From: JAJZMA01 sp021850405
Lineage (GTDB): Bacteria > Chloroflexota > Dormibacteria > Aeolococcales > Aeolococcaceae
NCBI GenBank assembly: GCA_027365835.1
Contig: DAHXLU010000065.1
Location: 1 to 50,604, forward strand
Direction of reading: 5' to 3'
DNA length: 50,604 bases
In this document: piece by piece, positions 34,027 to 42,362 of the stretch
How the letters are laid out: the number at the start of each line of letters is the position of its first letter
How positions within the stretch are numbered: position 1 is the first letter of the stretch
Translations under genes and position numbers: made by a program
The notes under the pieces: generated by a model
The model's input: the letters and a program-made list of their open reading frames with translations, nothing else
What the model was told of the DNA's origin: nothing
Database searches by the model: none

Positions 34027-35847
34027 ATGCCGGGTGAAGAGGTCAATGACAGTCTGGAAGCTGGCCTGCCGCTGGAGCAGCCTGAGCAGCCAACCCTTGA
34101 AATCCTGCGCCACAGCGCCGCCCACCTGCTGGCTGCTGCTGTAACCCAGCTCTATCCAGGGACCCGTTATGACGTAGGCCCAGCGATAGAAGATGGCTTC
34201 TTCTACAACTTTGGAATGCCGCACGGCATGACACTGGGCCCTTCCGAACTGGAGGCGATCGAGAAAAAGATGGGCGACCTTGTCACCCAGAAAATTCCTT
34301 TTGAGCGACAGATCCTCCCCAAACCAGAGGCCAGGAAACTCTTTGCAGAAATGGGACAGGATCTGAAAGTTGCCATCATAGACAGAATGCCGGGGGAGGT
34401 TGGTGAGGTAGGCATCTACCGCACGGGGGAGTTTGTGGACCTCTGCCGGGGGCCCCATGTTCCTCACACAGGCTGGATAAAAGCATTTCGCATCCTGCGA
34501 AGTGCAGGTGTCTACTGGCGGGGAAGGGAAGAGAACGAACAGCTCCAGCGCGTATACGGCACCGCCTGGTTTGATCAGGACGAGCTCGAAAAATACCTGC
34601 ATAGACTGGAAGAGGCAGAAAAACGGGATCACCGCAGACTTGGAAAGGAGCTGGGCCTCTTCCATCTCGACCCCACTGCCCCGGGGATGCCCTACTGGCT
34701 GCCGGATGGGTTCATCATCCTTTCAGAACTTATCCAGTTCTCCCGCAGGGAACTCAGGCGGCGAGGGTACCAGGAAATATCAACACCACTGATCAACGAA
34801 AGCGCCCTATGGAAAACATCGGGCCACTGGGAGCATTACCAGGACGGGATGTTCCTGATGGAAGGGGAGAATGGCCAGACCTACGGGGCTAAGCCGATGA
34901 ACTGCCCCAACGCCATGGTGGTCTTCAACCTCGGCACCAGAAGCTATCGTGACCTTCCACTCCGCTTTTCAGACACAGGAATCCTGCACCGTAATGAGCG
35001 CTCCGGCACACTGCACGGCCTTTTGCGGGTGCAAAAATTCCAGCAGGATGACGCCCACATCTTTATTGCGGAGGACCAGATCGCCGCAGAGTATGAGCGC
35101 ATCCTGGAAATAGTTGACCATTTTTACGGAGTGTTTGGCCTCACGTACCAGCTGCGCCTTGGCACCCGGCCAGAAAAGTATATGGGCGATATCGATACCT
35201 GGGAGGAGGCAGAGCGGATACTCAAGGAGATTCTGCTTCGTCAGGTAGGCGAGAGCCGGTTCACCATCGCCCCGGGCGACGGCGCATTCTATGGGCCCAA
35301 GATTGACATTATTGTGGACGATGCCATCGGGCGATCCTGGCAGCTAGGGACCGTCCAGCTGGATTTCCAGATTCCAAGACGTTTTGCCTGCAGCTATGTG
35401 GGAGCCGACGGCGCACCGCACACCCCGGTCGTAATTCACCGGGCGATCTATGGTTCACTTGAGCGGTTCATAGGTATCCTCATTGAGCACTTTGCGGGGG
35501 AATTTCCCTTATGGATCGCGCCAGTCCAGTGCGAGTTTGTGCCCGTCCAGGATGATAGTCCGGAAGTAGCAAATGCCATCAGGGATGCGATGCACTCCAT
35601 GCAGGAGGCCGGTATCCGGGTGTTCCAGTCCCAGTCTGCCGGCGAGCGGATGCAGTCGAGGATACGGTCCAGCGAGCTGCGCAAGGTCCCTTACATTGTC
35701 GTGATAGGGAAAAGGGATGTGGAGCGTGGCGATAACGTCGTTACCGTTCGGGACACGCGGAGAAACAGCCAGGCCACTCTTCCGCTGACTGCGCTAACCA
35801 CGCAACTTGTCACTGAGATCAACGAACGCCGCCTCCCAGGTAGCTGA
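34027..35847 (+). CDS. thrS: Threonyl-tRNA synthetase (without TGS domain)
   Basis: Charges tRNA-Thr. 606 residues. It opens directly with the editing domain (HSAAHLLAAAV, then DLCRGPHVPHTG), so the N-terminal TGS domain of the E. coli enzyme is absent. The class II core follows (AKPMNCPNAM with the zinc Cys, RFSDTGILHRNERSGTLHGL, and HRAIYGSLERFIGILIEH). The C-terminal anticodon domain has PLWIAPVQCEFVPV and SSELRKVPYIVVIG. The ATG lies just after a TATAAT box, predicting a leaderless transcript. The stop is 8 bp before the second tlyA paralogue. Confidence 0.97.
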   Translation: MPGEEVNDSLEAGLPLEQPEQPTLEILRHSAAHLLAAAVTQLYPGTRYDVGPAIEDGFFYNFGMPHGMTLGPSELEAIEKKMGDLVTQKIPFERQILPKPEARKLFAEMGQDLKVAIIDRMPGEVGEVGIYRTGEFVDLCRGPHVPHTGWIKAFRILRSAGVYWRGREENEQLQRVYGTAWFDQDELEKYLHRLEEAEKRDHRRLGKELGLFHLDPTAPGMPYWLPDGFIILSELIQFSRRELRRRGYQEISTPLINESALWKTSGHWEHYQDGMFLMEGENGQTYGAKPMNCPNAMVVFNLGTRSYRDLPLRFSDTGILHRNERSGTLHGLLRVQKFQQDDAHIFIAEDQIAAEYERILEIVDHFYGVFGLTYQLRLGTRPEKYMGDIDTWEEAERILKEILLRQVGESRFTIAPGDGAFYGPKIDIIVDDAIGRSWQLGTVQLDFQIPRRFACSYVGADGAPHTPVVIHRAIYGSLERFIGILIEHFAGEFPLWIAPVQCEFVPVQDDSPEVANAIRDAMHSMQEAGIRVFQSQSAGERMQSRIRSSELRKVPYIVVIGKRDVERGDNVVTVRDTRRNSQATLPLTALTTQLVTEINERRLPGS

Positions 35848-35855
35848 TACAAGCC

Positions 35856-36569
35856 TTGGCCCGAACAAGTCGACTGCTTGCGTTCGTAGCAAAGGAGTTT
35901 CCGGAGCATGGAGATGCCCTGGACCTGATAAAGAGTGGATCAATAGCTGTCAACGGCATTGTGGTGCAGAACCCTGACAGCATGGTCAATAGAGAGTCAA
36001 CAGTAAGCCTGGTGCATCCGCGCCAGCTACGAGGAGTACGGAAGCTTGGAGAAGCGCTCAAGGCATTTCGCATAAACCCTCTCGGGTGGACAGCACTTGA
36101 CATCGGCGCTGCCGCTGGTGGCTTTACCCAATGCCTGCTGGATGCTGGAGCTGCCCGCGTGTATGCAGTTGATGTTGGACATGGACAACTCAGCTCTCGG
36201 CTTCGGCTCGATAGCCGTGTCATTGTGATGGAAAATACCAATATCGCAGCTCTCTCGCCCAGCATTGTCAAGGAAAAGGTCCAGCTCTTCACCATGGACC
36301 TCTCCTATCTTTCACTAGGAGCCGGAGTGAGCCAGCTTACTGCTGGTTTGCAGCCTCACGATGCCAACCTGCTGGGTCTGGTAAAGCCGATGTTTGAGCT
36401 GGGGCTACCTGCAGCACCAACTGATATAGGTGCAGTCGATCTGGCCATCGGACGCGCTGCGACAGCGATAGAGAATGCGGGATGGAAGGTAGTGAACAGT
36501 GACTACAGCACCGTTGGTGGTGCAAAGGGAGCGGCTGAAGGCTGGATTCACGCACTCATGTCAGCATGA
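35856..36569 (+). CDS. Second, divergent TlyA-like methyltransferase
   Basis: 237 residues. It has an S4-like N-terminus without the usual RLD motif (SRLLAFVAKEFPEHGDALDL) and an FtsJ-type methyltransferase core. The SAM loop is LDIGAAAGGFTQCLL, where TlyA has STGGF, followed by YAVDVGHGQL, MDLSYLSLG and LVKPMFELG. The final VKG-KGN-E segment is replaced by AKGAAEGW. It is clearly paralogous to the gene at 16721 but altered at several active-site positions, so its substrate may differ. The TTG start lies 8 bp after thrS; no strong ribosome site is visible. Confidence 0.8.
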   Translation: MARTSRLLAFVAKEFPEHGDALDLIKSGSIAVNGIVVQNPDSMVNRESTVSLVHPRQLRGVRKLGEALKAFRINPLGWTALDIGAAAGGFTQCLLDAGAARVYAVDVGHGQLSSRLRLDSRVIVMENTNIAALSPSIVKEKVQLFTMDLSYLSLGAGVSQLTAGLQPHDANLLGLVKPMFELGLPAAPTDIGAVDLAIGRAATAIENAGWKVVNSDYSTVGGAKGAAEGWIHALMSA

Positions 36570-36793
36570 GAGTGAGCATGAGGGGACAAGGCAAAGTGGA
36601 CCAGGGATTTTCTGTACTACCAAAGCGTATTCCACTAGCCCGCTCCCACGCGCTGAGGGAAATCCAGGCCAGGATGTTCCATCCTGCACTGGCAGCGTGC
36701 CGTAGGCTAAGATCCAGGGCAGGGCATGGATATGCCGGCCAGATGCGCCAGGGCATCGCCAGCCGCGAAGACAAAAAGAGGAGGGTAGCTACT

Positions 36794-37537
36794 GTGAACG
36801 CCGACCAGGAAATCAGCCCGGCAGGTGGCACCAGGGAAGGAGACCATGTAAGCTGGTGGCGGGCAACGAGCATGTTCCTCCTTGGAGTTGCAACAAAGCT
36901 TGGCGGTGCTGAATCGGCCTGGTTTGATCACTGTGGGCATGCCATCGGCTGGCTCATGGTGCGCCCCAGCTATTTCCGGAGTGTGAGGCGGCCCTATCTG
37001 GTTGCGCGACTGGAGGCGGCAACCAGCACCCAGGGGCGCTGCCTGGCCAGGGCGAACCTAGTTTTAAACTCGATGCTAACCGGTGCTGAGGGGGCGGTAA
37101 GGTCAGTTGGCATCATCTCTTCTGTGATCGCGCTACCTGCAGTGGCACTGCCCATCGGCGCCGCAGCATTTGGCGTGGGGGGCGCGGCCGTGCTACTCGC
37201 GCTCCCGGCAATACCCGGCCTGATCAGGGCGGGTATTGCCTCTGCCAAAGACCGCAATACCAAAGGTGGTGATGCCTCCCATTGCAAGCCTTCGCAGCGC
37301 TGCGTCTACCATGGTCTGGACAGCGATGTGCCAGCGCACATCGTCCGGGGAACATGGGACCTGGCCGCTGGGAAAGATCCATCGGAGCGGCGTGCAAGCC
37401 CTGGAAACTCCACTAGGCTCCATGATGCAGGTCGGCCGGGAACCAGAGTGCCATCAGCAAACCAGGTTCCGGGGCCAGCTTATGCCGAGGCCTCGTCACG
37501 ACGCGCCGTGTCACCAGGGGCGAGAGAGCTCGCCTGA
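36794..37537 (+). CDS. Hypothetical membrane-associated protein
   Basis: 247 residues, family not recognised. There is one strongly hydrophobic hairpin-like stretch (GIISSVIALPAVALPIGAAAF, then VLLALPAIPGLI) and an upstream amphipathic region. GTG 36794 is chosen because GGAGG at 36780-36784 is 9 nt before it; the frame is open further back to 36566. After about residue 160 the sequence becomes Ser/Arg/His-rich and looks less like coding DNA, so the gene may have a frameshift or an earlier real end near 37260. It precedes the two paralogous genes and could form a unit with them. Confidence 0.45.
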   Translation: MNADQEISPAGGTREGDHVSWWRATSMFLLGVATKLGGAESAWFDHCGHAIGWLMVRPSYFRSVRRPYLVARLEAATSTQGRCLARANLVLNSMLTGAEGAVRSVGIISSVIALPAVALPIGAAAFGVGGAAVLLALPAIPGLIRAGIASAKDRNTKGGDASHCKPSQRCVYHGLDSDVPAHIVRGTWDLAAGKDPSERRASPGNSTRLHDAGRPGTRVPSANQVPGPAYAEASSRRAVSPGARELA

Positions 37538-37753
37538 GCAGCACACAGGACAAGCTTCTCCATACTCCGCCCTCACGCTGTCTGGCCACTGACCCTGATC
37601 CTGTACAGGCGAACTACTTGAAGGCACTTGCACAGCTGCAGCCTTCCCTGCACCAGGCGGGGAAAGAGCGACCGCATGTTTTTTGGTCCCCTTGCATTGT
37701 CTGCCCCATGTCCCTGTGCCTGTACCAAGATTGAACCTAGAGACCAATCCTGG

Positions 37754-37770
37754 GCCTGGCGTAACCAGGC
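37754..37770 (+). promoter_or_regulatory. Small hairpin before the paralogue pair
   Basis: GCCTGG pairs with CCAGGC around a CGTAA loop, ending 11 nt before the strong AAGGAGG site (37781-37787) of the next gene. It may tune translation initiation; nothing else is seen in the 256-bp gap. Confidence 0.3.
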
Positions 37771-37793
37771 TGGTTCTGACAAGGAGGTTGACG

Positions 37794-38636
37794 ATGGCAA
37801 ACACCCTGAGCCCTCCGCGGGTTGCACCCTACTGGCCCACCCCAACCCTGGTTACTGAAAGGCGGTTTACAGTCCAGGGAGACGCTGAAACCGCTCTGGT
37901 CGCAGTCGGCATGGACGCCAGGAGAAACGGCATCACCCTCTTCCCGTTCGACGGGAGCCCCGCCAACTTCCTTACAGGGCGTGGTAACAACCGGATTCAT
38001 GGGCGCATAGACCTGGTGCCGGCCCCTGCGGGAAAAACTATGGTCCAGCTGAGAATCCGTCCCCTGGGTCGGGTGCTTGGGAGCGAAGTGAATACGACTG
38101 GAAGGGCTGAACAATATCATCTTGTCTGCTGGCAGATGCGCATAATCGCTGAGGCTGCTGCGCTGGACCTTACGCCTGCGCAGCGCAGGGCAGCACAGCT
38201 CAGTATGCTGCACGCTGCCCAGCCCTCAGCCACCCTGCCATTCCCCTTTGATTGCACTGCAGCAGCGCCTGCCGTAGGTCAGCAGGCAGTACTGGACAGC
38301 GAAGTGACGGCCGACCGCCTGGTAGAAGCCTTCAGGGAGCACGCCGCCATGCTTGGAATAACCACCATGCCCACCGAAGCTCCGTCTGAGCTCGCCTGGA
38401 TGGTGGGGGATGGCAAAAAGAGGGTGGTTGGCACATTTCAGGCTCTGCCGATGACAGTCGGAGCCAGGATCTGGCTCACGTGGAATGGGCATGATTCCGC
38501 TGCAGGAGCTGCAGACCCAGGGAGCGACAGGGGACGCAACGCACCCGCCCCCGCAGAGGAGATGCAGCAGTTTGTCAAAAAGCTGGTGTCTCATGTAAAA
38601 CTGCTTTCGGCGCCTATGGATGGGTTTTCACTGTGA
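37794..38636 (+). CDS. Unknown protein, first of two tandem paralogues (280 residues)
   Basis: No recognised family. It is soluble, with no signal or transmembrane segment. The N-terminus reads VAPYWPTP, and the C-terminus has FVKKLVSHVKLLSAPMDG. Two halves look alike. Each has a helix followed by GIT-x-(F/M)P, then strands (DAETALVAVGMDARRNGITLFP and DRLVEAFREHAAMLGITTMP), suggesting an internal duplication of an alpha/beta module of about 75 residues. AAGGAGG lies 6 nt before the ATG, one of the best ribosome sites in the window, so it is likely well expressed. The next gene is a paralogue of exactly the same length. Confidence 0.7.
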   Translation: MANTLSPPRVAPYWPTPTLVTERRFTVQGDAETALVAVGMDARRNGITLFPFDGSPANFLTGRGNNRIHGRIDLVPAPAGKTMVQLRIRPLGRVLGSEVNTTGRAEQYHLVCWQMRIIAEAAALDLTPAQRRAAQLSMLHAAQPSATLPFPFDCTAAAPAVGQQAVLDSEVTADRLVEAFREHAAMLGITTMPTEAPSELAWMVGDGKKRVVGTFQALPMTVGARIWLTWNGHDSAAGAADPGSDRGRNAPAPAEEMQQFVKKLVSHVKLLSAPMDGFSL

Positions 38637-38669
38637 CCTGGCCGGAACGCTGGAAGGATGCATAGCAGA

Positions 38670-39512
38670 ATGGATCGCGCACCATACTATCCGAACCCAA
38701 ATATAGACAGCGAGCTTGAGTTCACCATGGGCACTCCAGCCGCGCCACTCTTTGCTGCAATGGTTGAACATGCACAAAAGCATGGCGTCACCCCTTTTCC
38801 CATGCGTGACCGTCCCTTCTGCTTTATAACTACCTCGGGTAGGCATGAAACCTTCGCAAGTGCCAGCTTCGAAGAGGTGAGCAACAGGATGACTCGGGTG
38901 CGCGTGCACCTGAGCGCCCTCTCCCGGGACGAAGAAGAAGAGTCAGACGGGATATCCCCAGGTACCCAGGAGGCACTCAATGCCTGGAAACGGGAGCTGA
39001 CCCTGGTGGCACACCATATAGATGCACGGCCGGAATTGCGCAAACAGGCGGAAACCAGGTACCTCTCAGCCTCGCGCAGCTACGTGGATCATTCCCAGTT
39101 TCCGTTCCATCTGGCAGCGACAGCCCTCTCGGCAGCCTGTACAGGGCTCGCCATCAATACCGATCCCGCCTCGATCAGGCTGGCATTCATGGAGATGGCG
39201 CGCATGCAGGGTGTGCAGCTATTTGCATCCAGGGATGGCCGGGACCGGGTCACATGGCTTGCCCGGTCGGACGAGGAGATAACTGTTGGTACTGCTTTCT
39301 TCACCAGGCAGGGCAACAACACATACGTCGCACTGGAACACAGGCTGTACAGGTTCGACGCTGCTGGATGTGCAGATACCGCTGCCCCCTCTGGGCTGAT
39401 GGACAGGGAAGACCTCAGAGGGCTATCTTCAAAACCCTGGTCTGAGTTCCTGACAAAGCTGACCAACCACGCAAGGCTCATGCAATCTCCATATCCCGGC
39501 CTGGGCCAGTAG
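38670..39512 (+). CDS. Unknown protein, second of two tandem paralogues (280 residues)
   Basis: Paralogue of the preceding gene. APYYPNP at the N-terminus matches APYWPTP, HGVTPFPM matches NGITLFPF, and FLTKLTNHARLMQSPYPG at the end matches FVKKLVSHVKLLSAPMDG. Between the halves lies an acidic EEEES segment. Overall identity is low, so the pair is old or fast-evolving. ATG 38670 gives 280 residues, equal to its neighbour, with AAGGA about 10 nt upstream; ATG 38658 is the alternative but abuts the GGAAGG. Function unknown; the two may form a heterodimer. Confidence 0.68.
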   Translation: MDRAPYYPNPNIDSELEFTMGTPAAPLFAAMVEHAQKHGVTPFPMRDRPFCFITTSGRHETFASASFEEVSNRMTRVRVHLSALSRDEEEESDGISPGTQEALNAWKRELTLVAHHIDARPELRKQAETRYLSASRSYVDHSQFPFHLAATALSAACTGLAINTDPASIRLAFMEMARMQGVQLFASRDGRDRVTWLARSDEEITVGTAFFTRQGNNTYVALEHRLYRFDAAGCADTAAPSGLMDREDLRGLSSKPWSEFLTKLTNHARLMQSPYPGLGQ

Positions 39513-39674
39513 TAGAAAATCATCCCTGGCAGCCCGTCCCTCCTGGCCACACCACTGGAACAGGACCCACCCGCAGGGGCCAGCCGCAGCAGTCTAGACT
39601 GCCATTCTCAAAAAACGGGCTAGATGCCGGGCTGCAGCAGGGAGGGTTTCCCTGCCAGCAAGCCAGACACCGCG

Positions 39675-39683
39675 TGGTATAGT
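39675..39683 (+). promoter_or_regulatory. Extended -10 promoter of the infC operon
   Basis: TGG-TATAGT forms an extended -10 with no clear -35. Initiation near 39690 would give a leader of about 75 nt before the attenuator hairpin. The rest of the 299-bp gap from 39513 shows no gene. Confidence 0.45.
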
Positions 39684-39764
39684 TGCATCAGCGCCCATGT
39701 GGGTGCAGCAAGTGGGTGTGAACCCCACCTTCCGGGCATGCCTTGGAGGTCCAGACAGATTCAG

Positions 39765-39799
39765 GGCTGGATTGCGAACGTAATCCAGCCTTTTATTTT
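39765..39799 (+). terminator. Intrinsic terminator/attenuator in the infC leader
   Basis: A perfect 9-bp stem, GGCTGGATT (39765-39773) with AATCCAGCC (39782-39790) and an 8-nt loop, is followed at once by TTTTATTTT (39791-39799). This is a complete Rho-independent terminator placed 12 nt before the infC start. It points to transcription attenuation of the infC-rpmI-rplT operon, where L20- or IF3-linked feedback is known in other bacteria. I could not identify the alternative antiterminator pairing. Confidence 0.75.
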
Positions 39800-39811
39800 G
39801 GGAGAAAAGTC

Positions 39812-40639
39812 ATAGCATTTCGGGAGCTTAGGATCAACGAGCAGATACGGATTCCTCAGGTTCGCCTTTTCGATGACACCAATCAGGAATCGCTTGGCAT
39901 CGTGTCAATCCAGGATGCACGCGAGCTGGCGCAGCAGAGGGAACTGGACCTGGTCGAGGTTGCCCCCCAGGCAACCCCACCTGTATGCCGCCTGATGGAT
40001 TACGGCCGTTTCAAATTCGAACAGCTCAAACGAGACAAAGAGAGTAAGCGTGACCACAACGTGATCCACGTCAAGGAGATGAAGCTGCGGCCAAAGATCT
40101 CAGAGCATGATTTTCAGACCAAGTATGGGTACGTCAGAAACTTTCTGGCTGAAGGCAACAAGGTAAAACTCACTATAATGTTCAAGGGCCGGGAGATGGT
40201 GCACCAGGAGTTTGGTCGCAAGCTGCTGGACCGGATGGCAGAAGAGCTGGGGGACATTGCAGTCATGGATCGCTCACCTCTGGTAGAGGGGAAGAACATG
40301 ACCATGATCATGAACCCCCTGGGGAAGAAAGCGGGCCGTGAAGGGGAGCGCAAGCCGGCTGGCGCAAACAGGGCCACCGCGGAAGCGCCACGCAAGGAAA
40401 GCACATCCCATGCAGGCGCTGCGCCCGATGCCGGGACAGTGCCGGGTGAGGAACCTGCGGCCATCCACGTTCCACTGGACGACCTTCTGGAGAATGCTTC
40501 GGTAGAGGTGGAAGAAGAGGCTGACACTGCAACAGACAACACTGCTGCCGCCCCAGGGGATTCATCGAACACAGACCAGGGGGCAAAGAGCCCAGCCAAA
40601 ATGCGCCAGGCAACAAAATCAACTGCACGGAGAACATAG
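39812..40639 (+). CDS. infC: Translation initiation factor IF-3 with long acidic tail
   Basis: Keeps 30S subunits free and checks the start codon. Hallmarks are LRINEQIRIPQVRLF, DLVEVAPQATPPVCRLMDYG and VKEMKLRPKISEHDF. The conserved N-terminus is reached without any ATG, GTG or TTG nearby. ATA at 39812 has GGGAG (39800-39804) 7 nt upstream and fits exactly. A TTG at 39743 is in frame but would place the attenuator inside the gene. Rare AUU/AUC/AUA starts are characteristic of infC and allow autoregulation by IF-3. Of 275 residues, roughly the last 95 form an Ala/Glu/Thr-rich acidic extension not found in E. coli. Confidence 0.93.
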   Translation: MAFRELRINEQIRIPQVRLFDDTNQESLGIVSIQDARELAQQRELDLVEVAPQATPPVCRLMDYGRFKFEQLKRDKESKRDHNVIHVKEMKLRPKISEHDFQTKYGYVRNFLAEGNKVKLTIMFKGREMVHQEFGRKLLDRMAEELGDIAVMDRSPLVEGKNMTMIMNPLGKKAGREGERKPAGANRATAEAPRKESTSHAGAAPDAGTVPGEEPAAIHVPLDDLLENASVEVEEEADTATDNTAAAPGDSSNTDQGAKSPAKMRQATKSTARRT

Positions 40640-40644
40640 ATAAG

Positions 40645-40842
40645 ATGCCAAAGATTCGAACACATCGGGGAACCAAAAAGCGGTTTGAGCTCACGGGAAC
40701 CGGAATTTTACGGCGCCGACATGCATTCAGGTCCCACCTCCTCGAGCACAAGAGCGCAAAGCGGAAAAGGCTATACAACACCAAGCACGAAGTTCATTCC
40801 ACCGAGGTGAGGAAAATCACTCGCCTGGCGCCATACCTGTAA
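40645..40842 (+). CDS. rpmI: 50S ribosomal protein L35
   Basis: 65 residues, very basic. The family pattern is clear: MPKIRTHRGTKKRFELTGTG, then RRRHAFRSHLLEHKSAKRKR. It follows infC by 5 bp and precedes rplT by 34 bp in the standard infC-rpmI-rplT order. Confidence 0.97.
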   Translation: MPKIRTHRGTKKRFELTGTGILRRRHAFRSHLLEHKSAKRKRLYNTKHEVHSTEVRKITRLAPYL

Positions 40843-40876
40843 AGACAATACCGACAAATGTGATGAAGGAGATCCC

Positions 40877-41239
40877 ATGGCACGTGTGAAGCGGGGTGTG
40901 GCGGCCCACGCCCGCCACAAGAAGATACTTGGCCTTGCGGAAGGCTTTTCTGGCACCAGGCGACGGTTGTACAAGCCCGCCAATGAGGCTGTCATGCACT
41001 CACTGGCGTATGCGTACCGGGACCGCAAGCAGCGCAAGGGTGATATGCGTTCCCTGTGGATCGTGCGGATCAACGCGGCCGCGAGACAGCATGGGCTTGC
41101 ATACAGTGAACTGATGCACGGGCTGAAAAAGGCGGGGATCGACCTGAACCGGAAAGTCCTTTCAGAGCTTGCTGTGGAAGACCCGACCGGGTTTGGCAAG
41201 CTGGCGGTGGTTGCCCGCGAGGCTCTGGCCCGGGATTGA
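40877..41239 (+). CDS. rplT: 50S ribosomal protein L20
   Basis: 120 residues. MARVKRGVAAHARHKKILGL, GFSGTRRRLYKPANEAVMH and RSLWIVRINAAARQHGLAYS are the family blocks. It binds 23S rRNA early in 50S assembly and in several bacteria represses its own operon through the leader; here the candidate leader is at 39690-39811. GGAG lies 7 nt before the ATG. Confidence 0.97.
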   Translation: MARVKRGVAAHARHKKILGLAEGFSGTRRRLYKPANEAVMHSLAYAYRDRKQRKGDMRSLWIVRINAAARQHGLAYSELMHGLKKAGIDLNRKVLSELAVEDPTGFGKLAVVAREALARD

Positions 41240-41244
41240 CAGCC

Positions 41245-41270
41245 AGCCCAGGTACAGGCAAAATGGGCTT
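41245..41270 (+). terminator. Weak hairpin between rplT and pheS
   Basis: AGCCCA (41245-41250) can pair with TGGGCT (41264-41269), followed by only TTCTGC. It may cause partial termination after the ribosomal protein genes. pheS has no visible ribosome site, so this spacing may matter for its expression. Confidence 0.25.
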
Positions 41271-41288
41271 TCTGCAACTGTCTGACAT

Positions 41289-42362
41289 ATGAATGAAGTG
41301 CATGCGGCGGAGCCATCTGAAAACGGGCAAGCAGACGCCGAGGATATTCATCAGGTCGCCCGAAGGGCGCTCGCGGCAGTAGCTGCCGCGGAATCTTCGG
41401 CCGGTCTTGAAGAGGTACGCAATCGTTATCTGGGAAGAGGCGATGGGCTGCTTTCAGTACACAGGAAAAGGATCGGGCAGATCCCTGATGCAGAGGCCAG
41501 AAGAGCAGTTGGCAATACCGTCAATGAGCTGGTCGGACGGGTAGAGGCCATGCTTGCAGAGCGGCAGGGGCAGCTGGACGCCGAGGAGGAACATTTACGG
41601 AGGCAGGGCGAAAAGATTGACGTCACGTGGCCTCCGCCTCCGCTTGCCCGGGGGACGCTGCATCCTGTGACCATTGTGCTCGACAGGATGAGAAAGATAT
41701 TTGCCGACCTTGGCTATGAAGAGTTTGAATCCCCAGAGATCGAATACGACGATTTAAACTTCACGATGGTCAATATGCCCCCCGGCCATCCAGCACGCGC
41801 CACCCAGGCGACATTCTTCATTGACAGCTCTCGCCTGCTGCGCACCCACACCTCTCCAGGTCAGATACGTGCACTCCGTGCGCGAGGCGCACCGCTGCGC
41901 GTAATTGTACCGGGCAAGGCCTATCGCAGGGATCTTGACTCCACGCATTTTCCAATGTTCCACCAGGTAGAGGGCTTGTGTGTTGCAGAAGGGCTTTCCC
42001 TTGCTGACCTGAAAGGCACCCTTGAGGTACTGGTCCGTTCGCTTCTGGGTCCAGACCGGGCGCTGCGGCTGCGGCCCCATCATTTTCCATTTACCGAGCC
42101 ATCCCTGGAGGTAGACGCGTCCTGCATGGTATGCAGTGGTCAGGGCTGCAAAACATGCAGGTTTTCAGGATGGATTGAGCTGCTCGGATCTGGCATGGTG
42201 CATCCGGCAGTGCTGGAAAATGCTGGCGTGGACAGTACGCTGTACCGTGGGTTTGCACTTGGAATAGGCGTTGAGAGGATAGCGCAGCTTTCATTTGGTA
42301 TCGATGATGGCCGCGCCCTATATGAAAACGACCTGCGTTTTCTTGCCCAGGGGGCGCTGTGA
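41289..42362 (+). CDS. pheS: Phenylalanyl-tRNA synthetase alpha subunit
   Basis: Catalytic subunit of the alpha2-beta2 PheRS. An N-terminal coiled-coil (residues 1-100) is followed by the class II core: HPVTIVLDRMRKIFADLGYEE in parts, RTHTSPGQIRAL, VIVPGKAYRRDLDSTHFPMFHQVEGL, and FGLGIG-like ALGIGVERIAQLSFGI. A Cys-rich loop (CMVCSGQGCKTC) precedes GWIELLGSGMVHP. 357 residues. Its stop overlaps the GTG start of pheT. Confidence 0.97.
   Translation: MNEVHAAEPSENGQADAEDIHQVARRALAAVAAAESSAGLEEVRNRYLGRGDGLLSVHRKRIGQIPDAEARRAVGNTVNELVGRVEAMLAERQGQLDAEEEHLRRQGEKIDVTWPPPPLARGTLHPVTIVLDRMRKIFADLGYEEFESPEIEYDDLNFTMVNMPPGHPARATQATFFIDSSRLLRTHTSPGQIRALRARGAPLRVIVPGKAYRRDLDSTHFPMFHQVEGLCVAEGLSLADLKGTLEVLVRSLLGPDRALRLRPHHFPFTEPSLEVDASCMVCSGQGCKTCRFSGWIELLGSGMVHPAVLENAGVDSTLYRGFALGIGVERIAQLSFGIDDGRALYENDLRFLAQGAL

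Noticed and set aside
39743..39811. TTG 39743 as the infC start
   Set aside because: It would place the complete terminator hairpin inside the coding region and add 23 residues absent from IF-3 proteins.
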